Assembly: GCA_030562195.1 (NCBI GenBank)
Contig: JAUJPP010000007.1
Coordinates: 1,736,001-1,800,000 of the forward strand
Direction: 5' to 3'
DNA: 64,000 nt
Source: Nipponacmea schrenckii
Lineage: Eukaryota > Mollusca > Gastropoda > Lottiidae
Under the pieces are notes generated by a model. It was not told the origin of the DNA. It saw nothing but the letters and a program-made list of their open reading frames with translations, and did no database searches. Made by a program: the position numbers and the translations under genes. Shown one piece after another: positions 24,301 through 33,400 of the stretch (position 1 is the first letter of the stretch; each line of letters begins with the position of its first letter).

Positions 24301-26633
24301 TACCTGAATATTCTCTTCTTTTTCCTATACAAAAGTGAAAACTATTCAAAAAAATATCATGAAAAGCAAAATTTCAGTTTGTAATTTATTCTTTGAATGA
24401 CATCAGATATGAGCTAGACCTATGTAAATCAAGATATGTTTGGCATCCGTTTGATCAATTGTGGTTTCAGAAACTGGAATATATTAGTCAAGCTAATAAT
24501 GTCCACAGCTCACCGAATTTGGCAATATGAGCCTTCAAATCCATGTTTGTACAAAATTATCTGCCTTTGAAGAAAATACGTGCTGCTATAGGAAAAAAGT
24601 CTGAAGGTTATTTAAAGGGATTATGTTATTTTATTGCAGTTTTAATAGGTCTATTTACATAAAGAACACATGTTCAAGACCCATTATACCGCCATGCATG
24701 TTCCTAAAGCAACATTTGGATATATACATGAACTGTTCACAATTCCAGATTCTTGTCATTACAGACTAATAACCTCCCTTGGTAAACCATACGTCATAAC
24801 TAAATGTATCAGTGATCTTGTAACATTTGGATTCAAAATTGCAGCCTCCATTGAATCATTATTTTCATTAAAGAAAAAAAGTTTTCTATCGAATGTATAA
24901 ACAAAAAACCAGAAAAAAATGACGCAGGCACTTTTAGATAGGAAAGACATTTTGCACAGTCAGACTAACACAGCCATTTTCTTCATAATACGGCCTTGAT
25001 CTTATAGACCTGATTATTCCAGAATTAAACTATCTAAAGATCTTACGTCAGTTAAATCAATCATTTTCTGGCTATAGTTTGTAACAAGGAATCTAATTGG
25101 TAGAAGAGTAAACACTTGACCAATCAAATTTAATGATGCAATTCTGGGATTGTTTAAGCAACGGTTGGTTCATATAAATCTATGGTTCATGTACATATCA
25201 AAACGTTGCTTTAGGATCATGACAGGCATGATATAACCCTATTGGTTTGCCCGATTTTTCATCATATTAACATGTTATCAGATTAAAACATAACCAGATA
25301 GCTTTAAGGCCCTTCTGTACTTTAATACCTTTTGCCCTTCATCCGCCTTTAGTAAAGGGCAAACTAAAATTTTTCAATGTTTTGTTTTTTGCTTGAAGTT
25401 TTAAGTATTATATCGATGGATATGATGGATATCGGCACAAAATAGAACCCAGATTTATGAAAGATATTGTCTGATATGTTTCTCATGAAGGATATTTCAT
25501 ACTCATGCTCTTCTATCCTATAGACAGGACCTTTCCAATGAACATCTGAACCATTTCTGATTTGTGCATGGATTTGGGAATGAAGTCATTTTATTTGATA
25601 CTATTATCATCACGTGCAGACATCATCACGCGGAGAGTGGTTGTGCTATTCTTTTTGGTATGCCCTTCTATACAAGTGTTGAGTTCATCAGTACTAGAAT
25701 CTACTTCAGAATCAGTATCATCAATATATCTATCTACTTCTACTTCAGAATTAGTATCATCTTTATGTCTATCTTCATCTACTTCAGAATCAGTAACATC
25801 AATATGTCTATCTACTTCAGAATCTGTATCATCAATATTTCTATCTACTTCTACTTCAGAATCAGTACCGGTATCATCAATATGTCCATAAATAAGCTCT
25901 ACAGCTTCCAAACATGGCCTACTATGTCGACATTATGCAATAATTAATAAGTCACTTCCACGAAACTTAACCCAAAATTTCCTGAAATACTTCTAAGAAT
26001 TGCAAATCACTGCAAAATCGGTTATTTGAAGATATAAGCTTACATGATTTCTAATTAATTAATTGGAAAGGTGCATGGTCCAATAAGATGTGAATCATTA
26101 GATGTGAAAGTTTGTGAAAGAGTGTGAGATGCTAGTGTGAGATGTGAACTAGTAGGACTAAATCATTTGTTAATTTTTTAATAGTGCTAATAAATAAATC
26201 AAATATATAAGCTTTTTTTTATTTGGGGCCATTTTGACTACCGGTAATTCAAGAGGCCATTTTGACCAATTCAAAGGGACATTTTGACCATTTTTCTGGG
26301 GCTATTATGATCAAGTTTTGGGGCCATTTTGGTCAGGGGCCATTTTGACTATAACCCACCACAATCATTCAATAACAACATTGGTGAACTGCCAATGGGA
26401 TTCTGCAAAATATTGTCCTGCGCCAGTAACCCTAGGAGTAGGCCTAGGCCTACATATCACAATCATATTGTGTTTTAGAACAATATCATTGGTCAGCCTT
26501 TGGAACGTTTGAATTTCATTTGTGACGATTCGGTTGAAAAATGAAAAAGACTAGTTCCATAAAAATCATATTGAATGACGAATCAGACGATAAACTCACC
26601 TCTATTGGAATGACCAGAGCTTGAATTTCCCAT
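8830..26633 (-). CDS. neur: Neuralized-like E3 ubiquitin ligase (NHR-NHR-RING), alternative first exons
   Basis: Long form exons: 26633-26600, 24324-24163, 17180-16671, 14509-14027, 12499-12380, 9317-8830. This gives 1797 nt and 598 aa. Short form: first exon 18202-18100 replaces the first two, giving 567 aa. Every junction is GT-AG in phase 1. In short-form numbering, NHR1 is about residues 49-203 (FHDIHGENIRL, ESFCKGICFSNRP, WSGVLRFGFT, LWALLDIYG). NHR2 is about 253-405 (LLDRKEYWVVNKDI, LPLWAFFDVYG). A Ser/Pro/Thr-rich linker precedes a C-terminal C3HC4 RING at about 515-555 (CSVC, CGHMCMCFDC, CPIC), which ends in IKDVIKTYRS as in known Neuralized proteins. Length matches the family (about 570-750 aa). 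Known role: ubiquitination and endocytosis of Delta/Serrate ligands in Notch signalling at the plasma membrane. Introns are full of repeats but all splice sites are intact. Confidence 0.94.
9375..10310 (-). mobile_element. Pearl-like element, core type A, minus orientation, in neur intron
   Basis: Read on the minus strand it starts with the palindrome TATACGCCCACATGTAAGTATGGGCGTATA (complement of about 10273-10302). It continues with the GTCNGTC leader and about four units of 170-176 bp marked by GTGCTCACTCTACAGGCTAC. It ends near 9380 with a CTTG...CAAG hairpin after GTGGACGTATTCG. It lies between the last two neur coding exons. Confidence 0.75.
10786..12214. mobile_element. Non-autonomous TIR element (PIF/Harbinger-like by TSD), 1429 bp, in neur intron
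   Basis: The left end GGCCAAAAAAAAATATAGTC continues to CCTGTTTCCTGCTACC. The right end is its near-perfect inverse (GGTAGCAGGAAACAAGACTA...TTTTTTTTGGCC), so the terminal inverted repeats are about 35 bp. Both ends are flanked by TAA (10783-10785 and 12215-12217), a 3-bp TWA-type target duplication known for PIF/Harbinger. No transposase is seen inside; the short frames look non-coding. Confidence 0.8.
12380..12499 (-). CDS. neur: neur exon closing NHR2
   Basis: This 120-bp exon has acceptor TTTTTCCAG and donor GTAAGC. It encodes the end of NHR2, with LPLWAFFDVYGNVQKIKIL, the conserved Trp and the DVYG turn. Phase 1 on both sides, so it could be skipped without a frameshift. Confidence 0.93.
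14027..14509 (-). CDS. neur: neur exon with inter-repeat linker and most of NHR2
   Basis: The acceptor TTTTATAG and donor GTAAGT define 483 bp in phase 1. It encodes MCGRNVRLN, RTMDEYCNAYAFTSRP, GEKIVIQIL and VGGIAFGLTVCDP, all typical NHR strands. An open frame runs past the donor to 13989, but that tail is intronic. Confidence 0.93.
14510..16670 (-). other. neur intron between the NHR2 and NHR1 exons
   Basis: Apart from the pearl relic I see AT-rich sequence. A possible degraded TIR element spans about 14810-15530, with GTATAATGTTCAGG...CGCACTATACAC at the left and GCGCACTATAT...GAATTATACGGTAT at the right. Similarity of its ends is too weak to call. Confidence 0.35.
14600..14745 (-). mobile_element. 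Small relic of a pearl-like element
   Basis: On the minus strand there is a degenerate palindromic start (complement of ATATATGCTTCACATTTCGT and following bases). A GTCTGTTTGTCC leader and CACTCCAGAAAGCACAATTC follow, matching the other copies in the window. Nothing else of the element remains. Confidence 0.4.
16671..17180 (-). CDS. neur: neur exon encoding NHR1
   Basis: This 510-bp exon has acceptor ATTTATAG and donor GTAAGT, phase 1 on both sides. It encodes WPLCFHDIHGENIRLN, ESFCKGICFSNRP, LPRYACPDLTNKPG and GPLWALLDIYGN, a complete NHR domain. The alternative 5' exons both splice to its acceptor. Confidence 0.95.
18100..18202 (-). CDS. neur: neur alternative first coding exon (short isoform)
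   Basis: ATG at 18202 opens 34 codons plus one base and ends at a GTAATT donor. It encodes MGIFSFESMVF... and a basic stretch KRKLRNEEK. The phase-1 end joins NHR1 in frame. Met-Gly is compatible with N-myristoylation but position 6 is not Ser/Thr, so modification is uncertain. Support is the open frame, donor and phase; no transcript evidence. Confidence 0.65.
19025..20390 (-). mobile_element. Degenerate pearl-like array, minus orientation, in neur 5' intron
   Basis: On the minus strand the right terminus reads AAAGTGGGCGTATCTTGCTAGGCAACCGC (complement of about 19030-19058). To its right on the plus strand are about eight degraded units with TCAAGGCAATAACTCAA, TCATTCAAATCAGATGAAA and TCACAAGCTAATTT. 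Units are about 165 bp near 19.1-19.4 kb and become ragged later. Confidence 0.6.
20400..21950. other. neur intron sequence without recognised features
   Basis: Short direct repeats GACCTTTGG(T/C)GAC lie at about 20460-20500. Otherwise this is AT-rich non-coding sequence with no long frame or terminal repeat. Confidence 0.4.
21960..22445 (-). mobile_element. Truncated pearl-like element, core type A, minus orientation
   Basis: About three units marked by GAATTGTAGCC(A/T)GTAGAGTGAGCAC end in a degenerate terminal palindrome at about 22410-22445. It matches the 9.4-10.3 kb copy in order and orientation. Confidence 0.65.
22640..23750. mobile_element. Non-autonomous TIR element, 1111 bp, CAGGCCTCGAA termini
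   Basis: CAGGCCTCGAA at 22640 and its inverse TTCGAGGCCTG at 23740-23750 bound a segment richer in CpG than its surroundings. Inverted subterminal motifs (CGTAACCGA/TCGGTTACG, GTTCGCG/CGCGAAC) occur at both ends. ATATA flanks both ends, a possible 5-bp target duplication. The CAGG-type end recalls hAT or similar superfamilies, but the target duplication does not match the usual 8 bp, so the class is open. No transposase. Confidence 0.7.
24163..24324 (-). CDS. neur: neur second exon of the long isoform, polybasic
   Basis: This 162-bp exon has acceptor TTTTGTATAG and a donor at GTAAGA, phase 1 on both sides. It encodes KRREYSGTRSSK and HYIKLLKRYRWKDHK, a strongly basic segment, then a Ser/Cys-rich stretch into NHR1. 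Polybasic N-terminal segments that bind phosphoinositides are known in Drosophila Neuralized; applying that here is inference. Confidence 0.72.
25680..25885. repeat. 33-39-bp coding-like minisatellite in neur intron
   Basis: Repeated TCTATCTACTTC(TACTTC)AGAAT(C/T)AGTATCATC units, about five to six. Because unit lengths are multiples of three, long frames stay open on both strands. The minus frame would be acidic (repeated DDTDSEVD); the plus frames would be Ser/Thr-rich. It lies inside the first neur intron and no splice evidence ties it to a gene, so I call it a repeat. Confidence 0.7.
26222..26350 (+). repeat. Short tandem repeat of GGGGCCATTTTGAC
   Basis: About five or six degenerate units of GGGGCCATTTTGAC(T/C)A, spaced roughly 15-30 bp, in the first neur intron. 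Confidence 0.65.
26600..26633 (-). CDS. neur: neur first coding exon of the long isoform
   Basis: ATG at 26633 starts 11 codons plus one base, MGNSSSGHSNR, ended by a GTGAGT donor. Phase 1 fits the next exon. Met-Gly-Asn-Ser-Ser-Ser is a strong N-myristoylation consensus and resembles the MGN start of vertebrate NEURL1. Short, but the combined start, donor, phase and family match support it. Confidence 0.75.
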
Positions 26634-27477
26634 TATGCCTTCTTTATCACTCAAAGCCTAGTAGCAAGTGAATTAGATGTCATATTGTCTATTATTAAAG
26701 ATCATTTTAAACATAGTTATTATATTCTTATATTTCCTTTACATTTGTCCACTTCCGGGTAATGGATGTTGTGGAGAAATAGAGTTGCTAACATCATTGA
26801 TAAAAACGAGTTTATATTTATATCAAAGAATATTCCTTTTCATATCCATGAATGATATTTTTTATCATATTTTATTTGTTTTAAAATAATATAAATATCA
26901 TATCGTCTCTAGGTTCAATCAAATTCCAAAAGCTAAGTTTTATTTTACATGATATAAGCATTTCAAAAAGGGCCGCAACTCCATAATTGTGAGCAAATCA
27001 AGGTCCAAACCACCTGCGAAAGGGAGAATTCAAATACAAGAATTCAAAAAAGTTCGAAAACGAGTTGAAAGGTACTCTACTTTATCTAAGGATTAAGTAT
27101 TAGGACAAATCATAGGAGTATTTTGACAAGTATTATAATGAGAATCATACACAAAACATAATCGATGACTTCCTGCTTGAGAGTGGCATTTAGAAATTGG
27201 AGAATAATAATAATAATAATAATAATAAACTCTTTACTTTATATGGGTCAGAATTAGGCCCAATACACAAGGACATGGTCCTGTCTCACATTCAGCCCAT
27301 GGGGAAATACATTGAAAAAAAAAAAAAAAAATCGAAAATACATAATACATGTATCTCAATGAATATGCCTAGATGTTATTTATATTATGAGGACGTCACA
27401 GGGTACTCCCTTCTTTATCAAGCAATGCTATTTATTGATAATTTGTTCATTTTTCATGTTTTGATTCTATTTTATAG
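26634..27477. promoter_or_regulatory. Divergent intergenic region between neur and the RDH-like gene
   Basis: Start codons of two oppositely oriented genes lie 844 bp apart, so upstream regions of both must be here. An AG acceptor (TATTTTATAG) lies directly before the RDH-like ATG at 27478, so that gene may have a separate 5' UTR exon in this interval. No defined promoter motif was identified. An (AAT)n run and an A-tract also lie here. Confidence 0.45.
27203..27229 (+). repeat. (AAT)n microsatellite
   Basis: Eight to nine AAT units in the divergent intergenic region. Confidence 0.9.
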
Positions 27478-30400
27478 ATGGATCCTGTGACACTATGTAT
27501 TATCTTCACCACTTCATTAGTACTTTTTATTGCTAGTATTGTTTATGTAAGGTTAAATTTTGGAAGATGTTTTAGTAGAGCTGATTTGTCAGATAAAACA
27601 GTCATTGTCACTGGGGCAAATACAGGTAGGCTAGTGTGCAAATAGGGTAGGCCTACTCGGTCAACTCGGGTACATGTCGATCCGGAGACACATATTTGTT
27701 AGTTAACTCGGTGAAAAAATCAAGTAGGAGACAATATTTTCCAGTCAACCTGGGGAAAAATATACCGTATATTAGTATAAAAGTTCATAAATTTAGCTCA
27801 TTCAAAGAGAGATTATTCATTGTTGTTTACATTCCTGTTGCCTCTGATTGAACGATATAGCCGTGAAACCATTATATTCTATTTTTGGTTTGGAGATGTC
27901 AAAGTTTAAATGCCTCTCATTTGATTGCTGATCATTGTCAACTAATGGATTATCAAGCGTTTACCGTCTACCTTGCAGGGTCCGAATTAATTCACTTATT
28001 TGCATAGCAGTTTTCTGCTCTATGTTTCGAAAATGGATAACAATTTAGATACATATCCCCGGGTTGACTGGTATTCAAATATAGTTATAACTTATAATAA
28101 TAGTCTGAGGAAAGTAAAAAGTTTTTTTTATTTTTTTGCTTATAGCATTTAGTAGTTCAATCTGTGTATCTAAGTTGTAGGCTACTTTGTGTGAATTGTA
28201 AGGTGTTTGGTCGTGTAGTACTAACTGACCAAGTAAAGTAACCATAGCCTGGTTGTGCCTAGTGATTTTCCAGATAATTTATATCCAATTTACAGTAGAG
28301 TTTACAGGATTATGTAGGAGATTTTCCCCGACTTTGACACACTTTGACTGAAAATTTTATTTTTTTAGGAATTGGATACTATACAGCATTAGATATGGCC
28401 AATAGAAATGCTAGAGTTATATTAGCATGTAGAAATTTAGAGAAAGCTGAAAAAGCTAAGAAGAAGATAATCAAGGAAACAGATAATAATAATGTTCATG
28501 TGAAAGAACTTGACCTTAGTTCCATGAAATCTGTACGAAAATTTGCTAATGAAATAATTAAAGAAGAAAGGAGATTAGATATTTTGATTAATAATGCAGG
28601 ATTATTTGGTATGCAGAATTTTACTTCTTTGTCGCCAAATTGACTAATTAAACAAGAATTTAATGTTTAATCTGCAAACCAATTTTTGACATTAATTAAT
28701 TGTAAATGAATATGTATTGAAGAAAATATCATATTTTTTTTTTTTTAGGACTGCCAAAAATAATAACAGAAGATGGTTTAGAAAGTATGTTTGCTACCAA
28801 CCACTTTGGACCATTTCTCCTGACTAATTTATTGTTAGGTAATGCTTTTCTTCCTTCTATGACAATAATTTCAAGGTAAATGAATTTTTGAATTTCATTC
28901 CCTAAAAGGAAACATATTGGTTGCTATGCATTTCTTCAAAGTAAATGACTAATTTGTCATGTTAACTCTTTACATGGCAAAACAATCTAGCAATATCTAT
29001 CAAAGAGTTGCAGTTCTCATATATTTATTTGGAATAAAAAAGGTTGAAAAGTTTTCTTAAAACTCATATAGTTTTATTATGAATAAGATAGCTTTTGAGG
29101 TTTGTGAGACCTAACAATGGAATATCAAGTGATATAAATCATTAGTAGGGAGTTGGTGTTAGTAATCTTCCTAAATCTCAAATATACATGGATATTGTTG
29201 AATTGAAAAATCTTTTATCTGGTTGCCAGTTTCTGTAAAAAGTTTATCTGCTTTTTTATGATGTGTAAGTTAGGAAAAAAATATGAATTACAAATTTTCG
29301 AATGACTTAGAATAAGAATTTTAGATGACAAACTAAGCAAATTTGAACCTTATTACGTATTTCGAGTTTGGTCGAAAACGTATCGCAATTGTTCGGATTA
29401 TTACGTATATTTTGACATAAACGTATTGTAATCGTTCTGAATATTTTGCAATTCTCGGATGAGTTTGCAGACAAACTGGTAAAAGGTACAGAATTTCTAA
29501 ATCTACAGTTGATCGTAGAATGATTTCTATTATCAAATAAAACAAAACAGAAGTTCTATCTCTAACCGGAAGTTGAGGTTTTTTTGCTTTAGCAATTTCA
29601 TTTTCAGACCGGATTGACCGGATTTTCAGATTTGAAAACTTCAATGTATTTGTCAACTAACAATTATAGGTTATATGCAATTTGGTTAAATCTTTTACCC
29701 AAGATTTGCAATTCAATATTCAAGGGCTATCGGCCGTGATTTCTCATTAAATATAAATGGTAAAATTTTGAAACTTTACCAGTTGATAGGCGATATGATT
29801 ATAATTTTTATACGCCCACACATAAGTAAGGGCGTATATTGTAATCGCCCTGTCGGTCCGTCCGTCCGTCCGTCCGTCCGTTCACATTTACCTCGTGCTC
29901 ACTCTACAGGCTACAATTCTTCATGGATTCTTTTGATTTTTATACGCCCACATGTGGACGTATATTGCGGTTGACCCTGTCCGTCCGTCCGTCCGTCCGT
30001 CCACAATTGATTGTGGCCACAATAGAGACCACAGTTTTCATCGGATTACAATGAAACTTGGTATGTTTCTCTGTCATCATAAAATCTCGGTTCCTTTCGA
30101 AAACCAGCTTTCTGACTTTTACGGTTGGTGAGTTATGCCCCCTTTCTTAGTGAGAATTCGTCAAATTCAGCTTGTGGGCGCGATACAGGCCACAATTTTT
30201 GTCCAATCTTTTCGAAACTTGGTATGTGTCTCTATCATCATAAAATCTTGGTTCCTTTCGAAAATCAGCTTTCTAACTTTTACGGTTGGTGAGTTATGCC
30301 CCCTTTCTTAGTGAGAATTTGTCAAATTCAGCTTGTAGGGTGGGCGCGATACAGGCCACAATTTTTGTTCAATCTTTTCGAAACTTGGTATGTGTCTCTA

Positions 30401-33400
30401 TCATCATAAAATCTTGGTTCCTTTCGAAAATCAGCTTTCTGACTTTTACGGTTGGTGAGTTATGCCCCCTTTCTTAGTGAGAATTTGTCAAATTCAGCTT
30501 GTAGGTGTGATACAGGCTACAATGTTTATCCAAACATTTTTATATGCCCACATATATTGTGGACGTATATTGTGGTTGACCCTGTCTGTCCGAATCTCGG
30601 TTCCTTTCGAAAATCAGCTTTCTGCCTTTAACGGTTGGTGAGTTATGCCCCCTTTCTTAGTGAGAATTCGTCAAATTCAGCTTGTGGGTGTGATACAGGC
30701 TACAATGTTTATCCAAACATTTTTATATGCCCACATATAATTCTGACTTTTACGGTTGGTGAGTTATGCCCCCTTTCTTAGTGAGAATTCGTCAAATTCA
30801 GCTTGTGGGCGCGATACAGGCCACAATTTTTGTCCAATCTTTTCGAAACTTGGTATGTGTCTCTATCATCATAAAATCTTGGTTCCTTTCGAAAATCAGC
30901 TTTCTGACTTTTACGGTTGGTGAGTTATGCCCCCTTTCTTAGTGAGAATTTGTCAAATTCAGCTTGTAGGGTGGGCGCGATACAGGCCACAATTTTTGTT
31001 CAATCTTTTCGAAACTTGGTATGTGTCTCTATCATCATAAAATCTTGGTTCCTTTCGAAAATCAGCTTTCTGCCTTTAACGGTTGGTGAGTTATGCCCCC
31101 TTTCTTAGTGAGAATTTGTCAAATTCAGCATGTGGGTGTGATACAGGCTACAATGTTTATCCAAACATTTTTATATGCCCACATATAATGTGGACGTATA
31201 TTGCAGTTGACCCTGTCTGTCCGGACGTCTGTCCGTCCACAATTGCTTGTGGCCACAATAGAGACCACAGTTTTCATCGGATTTCAATGAAACTTGGTAT
31301 GCTTGTTCATATTGATGAGATCTTGGATGGGTTCGCATTTCATGAAATTTCGATCATTGGTTCCTGGCTTTCTGACTTTTTTGCTGTTGGTGTTTTGCTC
31401 ACCAATAAAAATTTGCTGCTGGTGGGCGTATAGCCTTTTGGGCGTCCGCTCGTTATTTTGTGGGTCAGTGTCATTATGAAGATGATCCCTATCGGTTTTC
31501 GTGAAGATCGAATAATTTTTCACCAAAATATCATGTCTGACTTAGCTTTTTTCACTTCATTAGCTATAGGGTGCAGCTCGCTACAATTCTTTATGGATTC
31601 TTTTGATTTTTATTTTGTGGGTCAGTGTCATTATGAAGATGATCCCTATTGATTTTCGTGATGATCGGATAATTTTTCACCGAAATATCGCATCTGACTT
31701 AGCGTTTTTCACTCCATTACCCATAGGGTGCAACTCGTGCTCACTCTACATGCTATAATTCTCTATGGATTCTTTTGATTTTTATACGCCCACACATAAG
31801 TAAGGGCGTATATTGTAATCACCCTGTCGGTCCGTCGGTCCGTTCACATTTACCTCGTGCGCACTCTACAGGCTACAATTCTTCACGGATTCTTTTGATT
31901 TTTATACGCCCACACGTAAGATGGGCGTATATTGTAATTGCCCTGTCGGTCCGTCTGTCAGTCCGTTCCCATTTGGCTCGTGCTCACTCCTCAGGTTACA
32001 ATTCTTTATGGATTCTTTTGATTTTTAATTTGTGGGTCAGTGTCATTATGAAGATGATCCCTATCGATTTTCCTGATGATCGGATAATTTTTCACCGAAA
32101 TATCACGTCTGACTTAGCATTTTTCACTTCATTAGCTATAGGGTGCAACTCGTGCTCACTCTACAGGCTACAATTCTTTATGGATTCTTTTGATTTCTAA
32201 TTTGTTGGTCAATGTCATTATGAAGATGATCCCTATTGATTTTCGTGATGATCGGATAATTTTTCACCGAAATATCACGTCTGACTTAGCATTTTTCACT
32301 TCATTAGCTATAGGGTGCAAGTCATGCTCACTCTACACGCTACAATTCTTTATGGATTCTTTTGATTTTTATTTTGTTGGTCAGTGTCATTGTGAAGATG
32401 ATCCCTATTGATTGTCGTTATGATCAGATGATTTTTTAGTGAAATATCATGTTTGACTTTGCTTTTTTCACTCTGTAACCTATAGGTTGCAACTTGTGCT
32501 CACTCTACAGGCTACAATTCTTTATGGATTCTTTTGATTTTTAATTTGATGGTCATTGTCATTATGAAGATGATCCCTATTGATTTTCGTGATGATCGGA
32601 TAATTTTTCACTGAAATATCGCGTCTGACTTAGCGTTTTTCACTTCATTACCTATAGGTTGCAACTTGTGCTCACTCTACAGGCTACAAATCTATATGTA
32701 TTGTTTTGATTGTTTGTATGTGTGTTGATATCATTTTGAAGATGTGCACTTTTAAATTTAATGATGATCCGATAATTTTCTAAGCCTAGGTTTTATTCAT
32801 AATCAATGCTGCCAGTGGGCGTATATTACCTTGCCTGGCAAGCTATCTTTGAAAAATTTTGAAAAAAAAAATCGACTTCCGGTTTAGCCTCAAATGACGT
32901 AATTACTTAACTTCCGGTCTATAACAGCTAGGTGAAAAGTGAAAACTGTTTTATAATAACTTGTCAATAGTAATCAATTTGACCTAAATAATTAGGTCAA
33001 GCCGCCATATCTGCAGCCATTTTGAATTTTCGTTACAATTCTTAAATCCGAAATTCAGACACTATTGATAGATCGATTTCGATGAAATTTAGCACCTAGA
33101 TACATTGGATCATTATCTACCTTTTCTTGGAGACCAATTTTAAAATTTCGTATTTTTTTTCCAAAAATTCAAATTTTGATTTTTTCAAAATTAGGTCACT
33201 TTAACGGCTACGGAAGGTGTGAACCACTTAATCTATGACCTTGAAAATTAGGTCAAATTATATTCAATATATTGTCTATGAGTGGGTATTTTTAATTTGG
33301 CTTACTTAAAAAGCAATTCTAGTATCTCTGATTTATTATTATATTGTCTAAACCCATGTCTGTTTGTCTGTCTGTCCACATATGCTCATAAAAATCAGCC

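Noticed and set aside
24670..24900. Plus-strand frame of 76 codons in the first neur intron
   Set aside because: No homology, no splice sites of good quality and an equally long minus-strand frame over the same bases; consistent with chance.
30286..31433. Open frames of 61-116 codons such as those starting MVSYAPFLSENL
   Set aside because: They are translations of the type B tandem repeat, recur at the repeat period, and have no independent coding signal.
31775..32411. Frames containing IFIRPH and SDLAFFTSLAIG in 31.3-32.4 kb
   Set aside because: They fall in the type A units and terminal palindromes; the same peptides recur because the DNA repeats.
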